Shown here: positions 19,048 through 27,893 of the stretch, piece after piece
How positions within the stretch are numbered: position 1 is the first letter of the stretch
How the letters are laid out: each line of letters starts with the position of its first letter
Source: JAAUTT01 sp038213375
GTDB taxonomy: Bacteria; Bacteroidota; Bacteroidia; Bacteroidales; JAAUTT01
Assembly (NCBI GenBank): GCA_038213375.1
Contig: JBBQTB010000008.1
Location: 62,001-126,000 of the forward strand
DNA: 64,000 bases
Direction of reading: 5' to 3'
Notes under the pieces: model-generated
Told to the model about the DNA's origin: nothing
Seen by the model: only the letters and a program-made list of their open reading frames with translations
The model's database searches: none
Translations under genes and position numbers: made by a program

Positions 19048-20406
19048 ATGCATTATCATATCATTACTTTAGGTTGTCAAATGAATCTGTCGGACAGCGA
19101 AAAGGTTATCACTGTGCTGAACGATATGGGTCTTTCCCGCACTGATAACGAAGACGAAGCTTCCATTCTGGGAATAGTTGCCTGTTCGGTTCGCCAGGGA
19201 GCCATCAATAAGGTATACTCGCGTATTCACAAATGGAATAAAATGAAAGCCCGAAAACCGGTGCTTACCTTTGTGTCGGGTTGTATTCTTCCTTCCGATA
19301 AGGAGAAATTCCTGAAGCTATTCGACATGGTTTTTCCGATGAGCGAGTTGGCTCAATTACCCGAACTTATTAGTCAGAACGGCATTGTTACACCCATGGG
19401 ATTACGAAATCAGCAATACTCTTTTAATACGGAGAACGGTGCACATCAGGTATGGAATGTTCAGCCACAGTATTCCTCAACCTTCGAAGCTTTTGTTCCC
19501 ATCCAAAACGGTTGCGACAAATTTTGTACCTTCTGTGCGGTACCATATACACGTGGCCGTGAAGTGTCACGCGACTCAAACGAAATTATTGCTGAAGTTC
19601 GAGCTTTGGTGGAATGTGGTTATAAATCCATCACTCTGCTTGGACAAAATGTAAACTCGTATGGCTTGGACAAGAAAGGTTCCGAGATATCATTTCCTCA
19701 GTTGCTTCGGGAGATTGGCGAATTGGGTCGCAGCCATGGAGCCGGGTTTTTAACCTATTTCACATCGCCTCATCCCCGTGATATGACAATGGAAGTAATT
19801 GATGTGGTAGCCAATTATACCGTGTTAGCCAAGCAAATTCATTTGCCGTTACAAAGTGGTGATGATAAAGTGTTAATACACATGAACCGCAATCACAAAG
19901 TGGCAGAGTACCGCAATATTGTGCAATACATTCGTGCTAAGTTGCCTTCGGCCACGATATTTACTGATATCATTGTTGGCTTTACAGGCGAAACCGACGA
20001 GCAGTTTCAGCATACGGTTGAGGCATTTGAAGAGTTTCAATTCAATATGGCTTACATAGCTCAATATTCTCCCAGACCCGGGGCTGTGAGTTCCAGATGG
20101 ATTGATAATATTCCGCATGACATTAAAAAACAACGGTTGCATATGCTTACAAAGGAACTCGAAAAGCATTCCGGCGCATATAACCAGCGCTTGGTAGGCA
20201 AAACAATTCGTGTTCTGGTTACCGGATTCGATCGCAAGGGTCTTTACCTTTCCGGTCTGTCAGAAGGAAAGATAAATGTTCGCATTACCTCGGGGGAGCA
20301 AGCGCTTGTAGGTACCTTTGTGGATGTTAAGATTGACGCCGGTACTGAGTTCTCGGTTGCGGGACAATATATTCCGGCAAATGTGTCAGAAAGGATTCGT
20401 GAATAA
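19048..20406 (+). CDS. miaB: tRNA-2-methylthio-N6-dimethylallyladenosine synthase
   Basis: MiaB adds the 2-methylthio group to i6A37 of tRNAs. The UPF0004 domain has its three Fe-S cysteines (TLGCQMNLSDSEK, GIVACSVRQGA, FVSGCILP). The radical-SAM motif is Cys156-x3-Cys160-x2-Cys163 in NGCDKFCTFCAVPYTRGRE, and a C-terminal TRAM domain follows (KTIRVLVTGFDRKGLYLSG). The ATG at 19048 is chosen because it begins MHYHIITLGCQMN, the family start; in-frame TTG codons lie 10 codons upstream. The second motif reads VACSVR rather than the usual NTCAVR. YleA/MiaB is favoured over RimO or MtaB by overall pattern. Confidence 0.9.
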   Translation: MHYHIITLGCQMNLSDSEKVITVLNDMGLSRTDNEDEASILGIVACSVRQGAINKVYSRIHKWNKMKARKPVLTFVSGCILPSDKEKFLKLFDMVFPMSELAQLPELISQNGIVTPMGLRNQQYSFNTENGAHQVWNVQPQYSSTFEAFVPIQNGCDKFCTFCAVPYTRGREVSRDSNEIIAEVRALVECGYKSITLLGQNVNSYGLDKKGSEISFPQLLREIGELGRSHGAGFLTYFTSPHPRDMTMEVIDVVANYTVLAKQIHLPLQSGDDKVLIHMNRNHKVAEYRNIVQYIRAKLPSATIFTDIIVGFTGETDEQFQHTVEAFEEFQFNMAYIAQYSPRPGAVSSRWIDNIPHDIKKQRLHMLTKELEKHSGAYNQRLVGKTIRVLVTGFDRKGLYLSGLSEGKINVRITSGEQALVGTFVDVKIDAGTEFSVAGQYIPANVSERIRE

Positions 20407-20488
20407 TACGAATAAGGAACCAGGAACCAGGATTCTAGTTTAGTATCAAAAAAATCTTGAATCATTTCCTTTTTCCTGACGCTCTTAT

Positions 20489-23400
20489 TTATTTCTTATA
20501 TGGTATGACCTGTGCTGTAAAATGATACACACGGGGCAATACGCGGTATTGGTTCAGTACCGAAATTGCTGTACATCCAACGCCACTGGTAGCATAGTCG
20601 AAATTGAAGGTGGTGCCCTCAAATGGCAGGATCTGGTAATGATACCTGGCACGCGTCATGTTGTCGGTACTGAAGGGTTGGGCACTGAAATTAAATTGGT
20701 CGTTTCCTTTGAATTTGAGCCCTATCCCATCAACAGATTCTAGCTGAACCCAACGGTTGTCGGTGCGTAGTCCGTAATCCTGAGGAATAAGGTATTTCTC
20801 AGTCATCTCCTGAATTGAGAAATTGTAGACCCCTATTTTGGCTCCGGTTTTACGGTCAGGATAGTTTTCGTAAGGTCCACGACCATACCACGAAACCTGA
20901 CTCAGATCTTTGCTGATATTCCATTGAACCCCTATCCTTGGTAACCAGGCAGGCATTAATCCCTGAGGAATAATGGTGTGTTCCATTACGATTTCGCCAT
21001 TTCCATCGATGGTATAGATAAACTCGTTGTCGAAAGCAGTGCCATAATTAATTCCTTCAGCATGGTCTTTCACAACCAGTTTTATTTTATTGTCGACAGT
21101 TTTCGAAACGGATAATTTGTCAAGGGTATACGTTAAATGGTCGAGCCCGAGTGATCGCCAATTGTTGGCAGGATCTTCGCCCATGCCCGGTTTGCGATAG
21201 GTTAAATGTGATTGCCATACCGCCCACTGGTCAAGCTCATTAGCTAACGGTGCACGCCAAACATTCAATTTGGGACCATCATTAATCAACTCTTTTCCCA
21301 TAAAAGTCATCGATGTCAATTTGCCGTTTGATTTGTCAAAAACATAGCTAAAAAGTTTTCCGGCAACAACGATGGTTTTAATGTCTTCAGCAAATGAAAC
21401 TTCGGGGGATATTAGGTTTTGAGCAATCTCACCGGGTTTTTTCCAAGGCAGTTCCAACTGGTTCCACGCGACTTCAAAACCTTCCGGAGCCCACGACTGC
21501 GGTTTCTTCAGGCTGAAACTTACCAACAGGCGATATTCTGTTTCAGCCTGAAGTTCCGGTTTCTGGAAAGGAATTGTTATCGTTTGTTTTTGAAGTGGTT
21601 CGAGGGATAATTTTAAATCCCCCTGCTGTATGACTTTACCGTTGGCCTGTAATTGCCATATCGCTTTTAGTTCGTTGATGTTTGTAAAATGATAACGGTT
21701 CCATATTTCAACGGATCCGGTTTCGGGATTTATTAACTTTACATCTACTGGCTGGGCGGATTTTTTTACCTGCCAAAGCTCTGGCTGAGGTGTTCTGTCG
21801 GGCCAGATGAGTCCATAAGTGCGCCCTCCGATGCCCATACTGAAAAATGTACCGTTATCCTTAACTTCATCGAAATCGAGCCATAGTTGTGCTTCTTTCC
21901 TGATTGTCGTCGAGGGATTCATCAGTTGTTCGATTGTCATTGCTTTATTGAAGATTCCAACTTGGTCGAAACGTGCATTGCTAGTTCTTCCGGCATATTC
22001 CTGACCCTCGATTTCGGCGTTTCTTCCAATATTTACAGGGAAAGGTTTGTTGGTGATGGTACCTGTAAATGGTTTACTGCCTGCAAGTTTCCCGTCCACA
22101 TAGATAGAAAGCGTTTTGCTGTCATAAATCCCAGCCAGGTGATGCCAGTTGTTTTCCCAATTTTGGGGAACAGACACTGAGATAGATGTCCGGTTTGCAT
22201 CGGTAACATAAAATTGAAGGGAATCTTTTACCTGCTGGCGAAGTCCAAACTGGTAGCTGCCTTTAGTGATAAAAGTGCCATCTGTATTCCATTGGCGCGG
22301 ATATACCCAAAGCGACAAAGTGAGTTCTTTTCCGGTAATGTCAAGCGCAGGATCGCGATATACGTCCACCCACTGATCGTATCCCGATAATTCGACAGCG
22401 TTGCCTGTTTTGCCAGGCACCAGCTTTCCGCGTCCTTTGATAGCAGTATTAATATGATGATTGGATGCATCGGTAAGCAGTTGAATTTTCTCGCGAATTC
22501 CGGGGCTGACCCAGTCCCACAATGCACCACCGATGCAGCGTGGGTAATTATAAATTACATCCCAGTATTCGTCGAGACCACCACAACCATTGCCTTCGAC
22601 AGAGATGTATTCATCCATGAATGAAGGACGGGGATCTTGGCTTTCAGGAACCTCGGCAATTCGTGTTTTTAATTCATAAGGAGTTGGATAGCGGGGGCCA
22701 ATAATGTCTTCGCAGGGAACTTCATTTTTCCAGGCTACATCGTCGGTGTTGCCTCCATACATGAATATACGGGTTGGATCGAGCCTTTTGCCTTCTTTGA
22801 TTACTTCACAGATGTTGTTTCCAATGCCACTTTCGTTTCCGGCACTCCAGAAGATAATGGAAGGATGATTCCTGTCACGGAGCACCATTCCCTGAACGCG
22901 ATCAACATAAGCATCACGCCACTCAGGACGCTCAGAAACATATTCTGTTGCATGAGATTCATCACCAGTTTCGTCAACAATAAACATTCCCATTTCATCG
23001 GCCAGGTTAAGGTAATCGATGGTAGGTGGGTAGTGGCACGTCCGTACACAATTGATATTGAACTGCTTCATCAATGTAAAATCCTTTATTATGGTTTCAA
23101 TATCCATGGCATGACCAAGGTCGGGGTGTTGCATGTGACTGTTGGTTCCGTTTAGTTTCACGGGAACTCCGTTAACATAGAGGGCTTGGTGTTTCACTTC
23201 CACTTTTTTAAAACCGATGCGGCTTGAAAGAATTTCTATGGTTTTTCCTTCAGTATTAATTAACTCAAGCGTCAGATGATACAGATTTGGCTTTTCGCTG
23301 GACCATTTTGCAGGATTGGTTATTGCTGAGGAAATATTGACGGTTTGTGTTTTTTGACTATCCACTTTTACCGGTTTCGAAACCATGTTTTGAATTACCG

Positions 23401-24274
23401 GTTGATGGTTGCTGTCAAATAAGGTTCCACGAACCGAGTATCCGGATTGATTAGGGGTTGAATAATTTGCAATATCGGCAGCAATGGTGATGGTTGCATC
23501 ACGGTAGTCTTTATCAAGGTCAGTAGTTACATAAAAATCACGCAAATGTACTTTTGGTGTGGCGAATAAATACACATCCCGAAAAATTCCAGCCAACCTC
23601 CAGAAATCCTGGTCTTCGAGATAGGTGCCAGCCGAATATTTATAAACATTTACGGCTATCAGATTTTTGCCGGGTTTCAGATATTTTGTAACATCATATT
23701 CAGCAGGTTCGTTGGCGCCCTCGTTAAAGCCAACTTCCTGACCATTTACCCAAATGAAGGATGCTGAAGTAGCTGCCTCTAAACGCAGGAATACTTCTTT
23801 TTCTTTCCATGCCGGTGGTATCATAACTGTCCTGCGGTAGGATCCTACAGGGTTATAATCGTGGGGTATGAAGGGTGGGTTGGCATGAAAAGGTTGAGAA
23901 ACATTACGGAACACGGGATCTCCGTATCCTTGCATTTCCCAGTTACCCGGGACTTTAAGGCTGTCCCACTTGGAATCATTAAATTTTTCAGTATAAAAAT
24001 CTTTGGGTGATGCATCTGGATTTTCCGACCATTTAAATTTCCAAAGACCATTTAAAGAAAGGAATCCGTCCGATTTGCTCCAGTCATTATTTAGTGCATC
24101 AGATATTGATTTGAAGGGTACGAGTGGGACATGTCCTACTTCCTGATTCAAGGTAAATTTGCCGGGATCCTCAATATATTGATAAACGTTTTCAAGAAAA
24201 TTTAACTTTTGAGAATGTGCATTTTGGAGTAAGAAAATATAGCACAAAATGACAATGATTTGTTTGTAGTTCAT
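20489..24274 (-). CDS. GH2 beta-galactosidase with inserted LamG domain
   Basis: This is a secreted 1261-residue glycoside hydrolase of family 2, predicted to release terminal beta-galactose. After a signal peptide come the sugar-binding jelly roll (about 60-250), an Ig-like domain and the TIM barrel. The acid/base Glu is near 482 in FWSAGNESGIGNN and the nucleophile Glu near 554 in SFMDEYISVEGNGCGG. Between the barrel segment ALWDWVSPGI and its continuation GLIWPDRTPQPEL lies an extra concanavalin-like LamG domain of roughly 190 residues (WVDVYRDPALDITGKELTLS and NWHHLAGIYDSKTLSIYVDG). A C-terminal LacZ small-chain domain follows. No SusC/SusD pair is adjacent. A perfect -7 element lies 26 bases upstream. 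Confidence 0.9.
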   Translation of the reverse strand: MNYKQIIVILCYIFLLQNAHSQKLNFLENVYQYIEDPGKFTLNQEVGHVPLVPFKSISDALNNDWSKSDGFLSLNGLWKFKWSENPDASPKDFYTEKFNDSKWDSLKVPGNWEMQGYGDPVFRNVSQPFHANPPFIPHDYNPVGSYRRTVMIPPAWKEKEVFLRLEAATSASFIWVNGQEVGFNEGANEPAEYDVTKYLKPGKNLIAVNVYKYSAGTYLEDQDFWRLAGIFRDVYLFATPKVHLRDFYVTTDLDKDYRDATITIAADIANYSTPNQSGYSVRGTLFDSNHQPVIQNMVSKPVKVDSQKTQTVNISSAITNPAKWSSEKPNLYHLTLELINTEGKTIEILSSRIGFKKVEVKHQALYVNGVPVKLNGTNSHMQHPDLGHAMDIETIIKDFTLMKQFNINCVRTCHYPPTIDYLNLADEMGMFIVDETGDESHATEYVSERPEWRDAYVDRVQGMVLRDRNHPSIIFWSAGNESGIGNNICEVIKEGKRLDPTRIFMYGGNTDDVAWKNEVPCEDIIGPRYPTPYELKTRIAEVPESQDPRPSFMDEYISVEGNGCGGLDEYWDVIYNYPRCIGGALWDWVSPGIREKIQLLTDASNHHINTAIKGRGKLVPGKTGNAVELSGYDQWVDVYRDPALDITGKELTLSLWVYPRQWNTDGTFITKGSYQFGLRQQVKDSLQFYVTDANRTSISVSVPQNWENNWHHLAGIYDSKTLSIYVDGKLAGSKPFTGTITNKPFPVNIGRNAEIEGQEYAGRTSNARFDQVGIFNKAMTIEQLMNPSTTIRKEAQLWLDFDEVKDNGTFFSMGIGGRTYGLIWPDRTPQPELWQVKKSAQPVDVKLINPETGSVEIWNRYHFTNINELKAIWQLQANGKVIQQGDLKLSLEPLQKQTITIPFQKPELQAETEYRLLVSFSLKKPQSWAPEGFEVAWNQLELPWKKPGEIAQNLISPEVSFAEDIKTIVVAGKLFSYVFDKSNGKLTSMTFMGKELINDGPKLNVWRAPLANELDQWAVWQSHLTYRKPGMGEDPANNWRSLGLDHLTYTLDKLSVSKTVDNKIKLVVKDHAEGINYGTAFDNEFIYTIDGNGEIVMEHTIIPQGLMPAWLPRIGVQWNISKDLSQVSWYGRGPYENYPDRKTGAKIGVYNFSIQEMTEKYLIPQDYGLRTDNRWVQLESVDGIGLKFKGNDQFNFSAQPFSTDNMTRARYHYQILPFEGTTFNFDYATSGVGCTAISVLNQYRVLPRVYHFTAQVIPYKK

Positions 24275-24299
24275 TGCAATTAGAGGTTAGTTGTTTTGT

Positions 24300-24307
24300 C
24301 AAAGATA
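24300..24307 (-). promoter_or_regulatory. -7 promoter element for the GH2 gene
   Basis: The minus strand reads TATCTTTG, a perfect TAnnTTTG match 26 bases before the beta-galactosidase ATG. The -33 region has no clear TTTG. Confidence 0.4.
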
Positions 24308-24426
24308 ATAATAATAGTAGTTTCTACACTTAAAATCATATGGGTAATATACCTTTTATTTTTTAAATTTGTTAAAAATCTGTCCCCATGCCCCATACCC
24401 AGATATAACTTTTAGGACACGCCACG

Positions 24427-25122
24427 TTGAAGATTACGACTCCCGAAAATCGCGTCATCCTGGTCGACCCATGGTTAACCGGGAATGAATTTATCCCTGT
24501 ACATTTGAGAACACAGAATGTAATCGACATGGTTGTCGCCACGCATGGTCATGAGGATCATTTTGATAAATTCATGCCTAAAATTATTGAAAAGTCCAGG
24601 GCTTCTGTGATAGCTAACAGTATTGTGCGCTTTTTTCTATATGAACATTTTATAAACAAAGAACTGATTGAGCCAATGAATATTGGAGGAACCATTCTTG
24701 TTAAAGATGTTACCATTACCATGGTTCCGGCCCAGCATTTGGGTCATATCATGATAGACAATGATACCATAGGGTATACACATCCTTCGGTAGGTTTCGT
24801 GCTTCAGTTTTCCGATGGCGTGCGAGTATACCTTGCAGGGGATACTGGTATATTTTCGGATATGGCTTTAATTGGTGAATTGTATCATCCTCAAATCGCA
24901 ATACTTCCTATTGGTGGAAGATACACCATGGGACCCAAGGAGGCAGCATTTGCCATTCAATTATTAAAGGTTCAGCATGTTATTCCATATCATTATGGAA
25001 CATTCGAATCACTTATTGGCACCCCGGAAGAATTAAAAGAGCAAACACTTCATATACAGCCGCTCACCATCCACGCATTGAAAGTAGGAGATACTCTCGA
25101 TTGCGGTACCTTATTTTATTAG
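24427..25122 (+). CDS. MBL-fold metal-dependent hydrolase with an N-terminal in-frame stop
   Basis: The protein is a metallo-beta-lactamase-fold hydrolase of the UPF0173/UlaG type. Metal-site motifs are present: THGHEDHFD (HxHxDH form), PAQHLGH, LAGDTGIF and PYHYGTFE near the end. The open frame begins only at a TTG (24427), yielding 231 residues that lack the usual first strand and LGHA/S motif. That motif is encoded just upstream (LLGHAT, 24409-24426) in the same frame, preceded by an in-frame TAA at 24406-24408 and a plausible ATG at 24388. Either the gene carries a nonsense mutation or sequence error, or translation restarts at TTG. All metal ligands lie downstream of the lesion. Confidence 0.8.
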   Translation: MKITTPENRVILVDPWLTGNEFIPVHLRTQNVIDMVVATHGHEDHFDKFMPKIIEKSRASVIANSIVRFFLYEHFINKELIEPMNIGGTILVKDVTITMVPAQHLGHIMIDNDTIGYTHPSVGFVLQFSDGVRVYLAGDTGIFSDMALIGELYHPQIAILPIGGRYTMGPKEAAFAIQLLKVQHVIPYHYGTFESLIGTPEELKEQTLHIQPLTIHALKVGDTLDCGTLFY

Positions 25123-25132
25123 AATCCTTCCT

Positions 25133-25140
25133 TATCTTTG
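25133..25140 (+). promoter_or_regulatory. possible -7 element for the GNAT gene
   Basis: TATCTTTG matches TAnnTTTG perfectly and lies 24 bases before the acetyltransferase ATG. No -33 TTTG is at the right spacing, so confidence is low. Confidence 0.35.
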
Positions 25141-25163
25141 AAATATTCAAAAAAAGTGAAGCT

Positions 25164-25664
25164 ATGTTTCAAATTCGAAAAGCATCTTTGGCAGATATTG
25201 ATTTACTACGGAAACTTGCGCAAGACATCTGGATGGAATATTATCCCGGAATCATTACTGTAGAGCAGATTAATTATATGCTTCATATGATGTATTCGCA
25301 ACCTGTAATTGAAAAGGAAATATTGGGTGGTGTTAATTGGAACATTTTGGAAGAGGATCATGAACCGGTGGGTTTTCTATCTTTTTCCGAAGATGATGAA
25401 AAAAATATCAAACTGAACAAATTATATGTTCTGTTGGGTAGACATGGAAAAGGTATAGGTCAAAAAGCATTGAAATTTGTTGTTGATTATGCCGAACAGA
25501 ATGAATTCAAAAATGTTTATCTTACAGTGAATAAGAAAAACCTGCTAGCCATGAAGGCCTATGAACGAAATGGTTTTATTCGTTCAGAAGATGTAGTCAA
25601 TGATATTGGAAATGGCTATGTGATGGACGATTTTGTTTACACATATTCACTTGGTAATAAGTAA
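25164..25664 (+). CDS. GNAT-family N-acetyltransferase
   Basis: This is a 166-residue acetyltransferase of the GNAT fold. The N terminus FQIRKASLADIDLLRKLA is the standard first strand and helix. Motif A is NKLYVLLGRHGKGIGQKAL, which binds the pyrophosphate of acetyl-CoA, and VYLTVNKKNLLAMKAYERNGF is motif B. I start at ATG 25164 rather than upstream because the 21 preceding residues are hydrophobic, overlap the MBL gene and precede the GNAT fold. The acetyl acceptor is unknown. The PPDK regulatory gene follows 10 bases later, so the two may share a transcript. Confidence 0.88.
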   Translation: MFQIRKASLADIDLLRKLAQDIWMEYYPGIITVEQINYMLHMMYSQPVIEKEILGGVNWNILEEDHEPVGFLSFSEDDEKNIKLNKLYVLLGRHGKGIGQKALKFVVDYAEQNEFKNVYLTVNKKNLLAMKAYERNGFIRSEDVVNDIGNGYVMDDFVYTYSLGNK

Positions 25665-25674
25665 CGAAAAGCAT

Positions 25675-26523
25675 ATGAATTCAAACGAAGTTAACCTATC
25701 GCAACCTCCAATCTATATAGTCTCTGGTGGAAAAGGCCTTGCCGGGGATGCTGTTGTTCAATCCATTCTAATTCAATTTCCAAACAATAAAGTACCTGTT
25801 ATTATCTCACCTAATGTTGTATCGTCTGAAAAAATAGATGAGGTGATAACGCAGGTATTGAGAACTAAAGGAGTTATCGTTCATACCATGGTCGATCCGG
25901 AGATGCGTAAATTGCTTATTAGTGCCTGCAACGAAAATGAAGTGACACATTTTGATCTTGCCGGTAATTTGTCCGATTACCTTTCCGATTTACTTCAAAT
26001 AAAACCAATTAGTAAACCTGGCCTTTATCGTTTGTCGCACATCGATTATTTTCAGCGGGTTGAAGCCATTGAATTCACTTTAAAGCATGACGACGGCCAG
26101 AATGCCGAACGTATTAACAATGCTGATATAGTGTTAACTGGCGTTTCCCGTACCGGAAAAACACCATTGAGTGTATACCTCGCCATGTTTGGCTGGAAGG
26201 TGGCTAATGTGCCCCTGATTCCAGGTATTCCTCCGCCCGAAACATTGTTTAAAATAGATAAAGAACGCGTTTTTGGTTTAACTATTTCCGTACAATATCT
26301 TATCGCACAACGTGGTAATCGAATGAAAAATCTTAAAATGGCTCTCGAAACTGACTATATCGAGCCTCGTAAGGTAAGGATGGAGCTGGAATATGCCGAA
26401 ACGATATTTGCCCGTGCCGGTTTTACCGTATTCGATATTACCAATAAGCCTATCGAATCGTCGGCCAATGAGATTTTAACATTACTCACCGAACGTTTCG
26501 GCCGTGACAAATGGAAGAAATAA
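25675..26523 (+). CDS. pyruvate,phosphate dikinase regulatory protein (kinase/pyrophosphorylase)
   Basis: Members of this family (DUF299/Kinase-PPPase) inactivate PPDK or PEP synthetase by ADP-dependent phosphorylation and reactivate it by phosphorolysis. The P-loop-like motif GVSRTGKTPLS lies at residues 156-166, and the flanking VIFNADIVLTGVSR-type strand and C-terminal SANEILTLL fit the family. ATG 25675 is chosen because an upstream reading overlaps the GNAT gene. The protein has 282 residues, near the family norm. No ppdK is in the window, so the partner enzyme must be elsewhere. Confidence 0.92.
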   Translation: MNSNEVNLSQPPIYIVSGGKGLAGDAVVQSILIQFPNNKVPVIISPNVVSSEKIDEVITQVLRTKGVIVHTMVDPEMRKLLISACNENEVTHFDLAGNLSDYLSDLLQIKPISKPGLYRLSHIDYFQRVEAIEFTLKHDDGQNAERINNADIVLTGVSRTGKTPLSVYLAMFGWKVANVPLIPGIPPPETLFKIDKERVFGLTISVQYLIAQRGNRMKNLKMALETDYIEPRKVRMELEYAETIFARAGFTVFDITNKPIESSANEILTLLTERFGRDKWKK

Positions 26524-26527
26524 TCCT

Positions 26528-27787
26528 TCATCCCAAATCCTTAACTACCAACTGAATCGTTCGTTTGCTTTTCTGCTCAAGAACCAATTCTTTGTTCACC
26601 ATTACGCGATCAATGGTTTGCGTATCGTAGTAGCGAATAGTAATCAACTCCAATCCAGATTCGAGACTTACATTATAAAGCTGTTCCAAATCCTTTACCA
26701 ACTCGGCAATATGGTCAGGTTTGTTGTTGATGCATACCTGGAAACTGACTGCTGAATTCTGCATCAGGTTGATATTTACAACATGCTTTGAGAAAATGGT
26801 AAAAATATCCTTCAGATTTGACTCAGCTATAAATGAAAAATCTTTTGGTGAAATACTGATCAGAGCCTGATCCATCTTAAAAATAAAAGACGGTATAAGA
26901 GATTCATATTGAACATCACCAATAATGGTTCCAGGATCGTTGGGATAAACAAACGATTTTACGAGAAGGTTGATGTTCTTATTCTGCAATGGCTTGATAG
27001 TTTTTGGGTGAATAACACTGGCGCCATAATATGTGAGTTCAATGGCATCGAGATACGACAATTGCCCAATCCGAACGGTATTATCGAAATATTTTGGATC
27101 GGCGTTCAGAACCCCGGGTACATCTTTCCAAATAATTACCTTTTCGGCATCAAGTATATATGCCAGAATAGAAGCGGTATAATCGGAGCCCTCACGTCCC
27201 AGGGTTGTGGTAAGGTTATTTTCATCAAAACCAATAAATCCCTGCGTGAGGTAAAATTTGGTGTTGGAAAACGTAAATGTTTTTCTAATAAGTTTAGTAG
27301 AAGTTTCCCAATCCACTTTGGCCTCGCGATAGGTAGAATCGGTCTTCAAATGTTTACGGATATCGACCCATTGGTTTTTAGTACCTCGCTCGTTAAGAAA
27401 AGCGCTGACAATTTTGGTCGACAATATCTCGCCTAAGGAAATTACCTGATCATATTCTCTGTCGTATGATCCGTTGTCTTCCTTTTGAAGCAAAGTATTG
27501 AGCTGATCAAACTCCTTGCGGACATCATCAAAAACCTGATGTCTGGTTTTTTGAAATAATTCACCCAGAATGCCTAAATGATAATCCTTAAGTATAGCGA
27601 ATTCTTCATCGTAGTTCTTCTTTTTTAAGGCCAAATGGAGGATTTCTTCCAAAGCATTAGTTGTTTTTCCAAATGCGGAAATCACAATGGCAATGTCTTC
27701 TTTTCCAAACGATTCAATTATATGTGCAAGGTTAAGAATGCCCCCTGAGCTTTTTACGGAAGCCCCCCCAAATTTAAATACCAACAT
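26528..27787 (-). CDS. lysC: aspartate kinase
   Basis: Aspartokinase phosphorylates aspartate in the first step toward lysine, threonine and methionine. The N terminus MLVFKFGGASVKSSGGI has the nucleotide-binding KFGGxSV motif. LGREGSDYTASILAYIL and the VIIWKDVPGVLNADPK segment complete the amino acid kinase fold. The region after about residue 290 holds the ACT regulatory domains (LISISPKDFSFIAE and NINLMQNSAVSFQV). At 419 residues it is monofunctional, not fused to homoserine dehydrogenase. It converges on the PPDK regulator gene with a 4-base gap. Confidence 0.93.
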   Translation of the reverse strand: MLVFKFGGASVKSSGGILNLAHIIESFGKEDIAIVISAFGKTTNALEEILHLALKKKNYDEEFAILKDYHLGILGELFQKTRHQVFDDVRKEFDQLNTLLQKEDNGSYDREYDQVISLGEILSTKIVSAFLNERGTKNQWVDIRKHLKTDSTYREAKVDWETSTKLIRKTFTFSNTKFYLTQGFIGFDENNLTTTLGREGSDYTASILAYILDAEKVIIWKDVPGVLNADPKYFDNTVRIGQLSYLDAIELTYYGASVIHPKTIKPLQNKNINLLVKSFVYPNDPGTIIGDVQYESLIPSFIFKMDQALISISPKDFSFIAESNLKDIFTIFSKHVVNINLMQNSAVSFQVCINNKPDHIAELVKDLEQLYNVSLESGLELITIRYYDTQTIDRVMVNKELVLEQKSKRTIQLVVKDLG

Positions 27788-27893
27788 TCGTAATAGGATT
27801 AACAGTTACGTGGGTAAAGGTAAAAAACTATGAATGATGGTGAAATGATAATTGTTATATCAAAAACAAACTAAAAGTAGTAACTTTCGGGCT

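Noticed and set aside
25633..25674. Upstream ATG start for the PPDK regulatory gene
   Set aside because: It overlaps the GNAT stop region and adds 14 residues that do not belong to the family.
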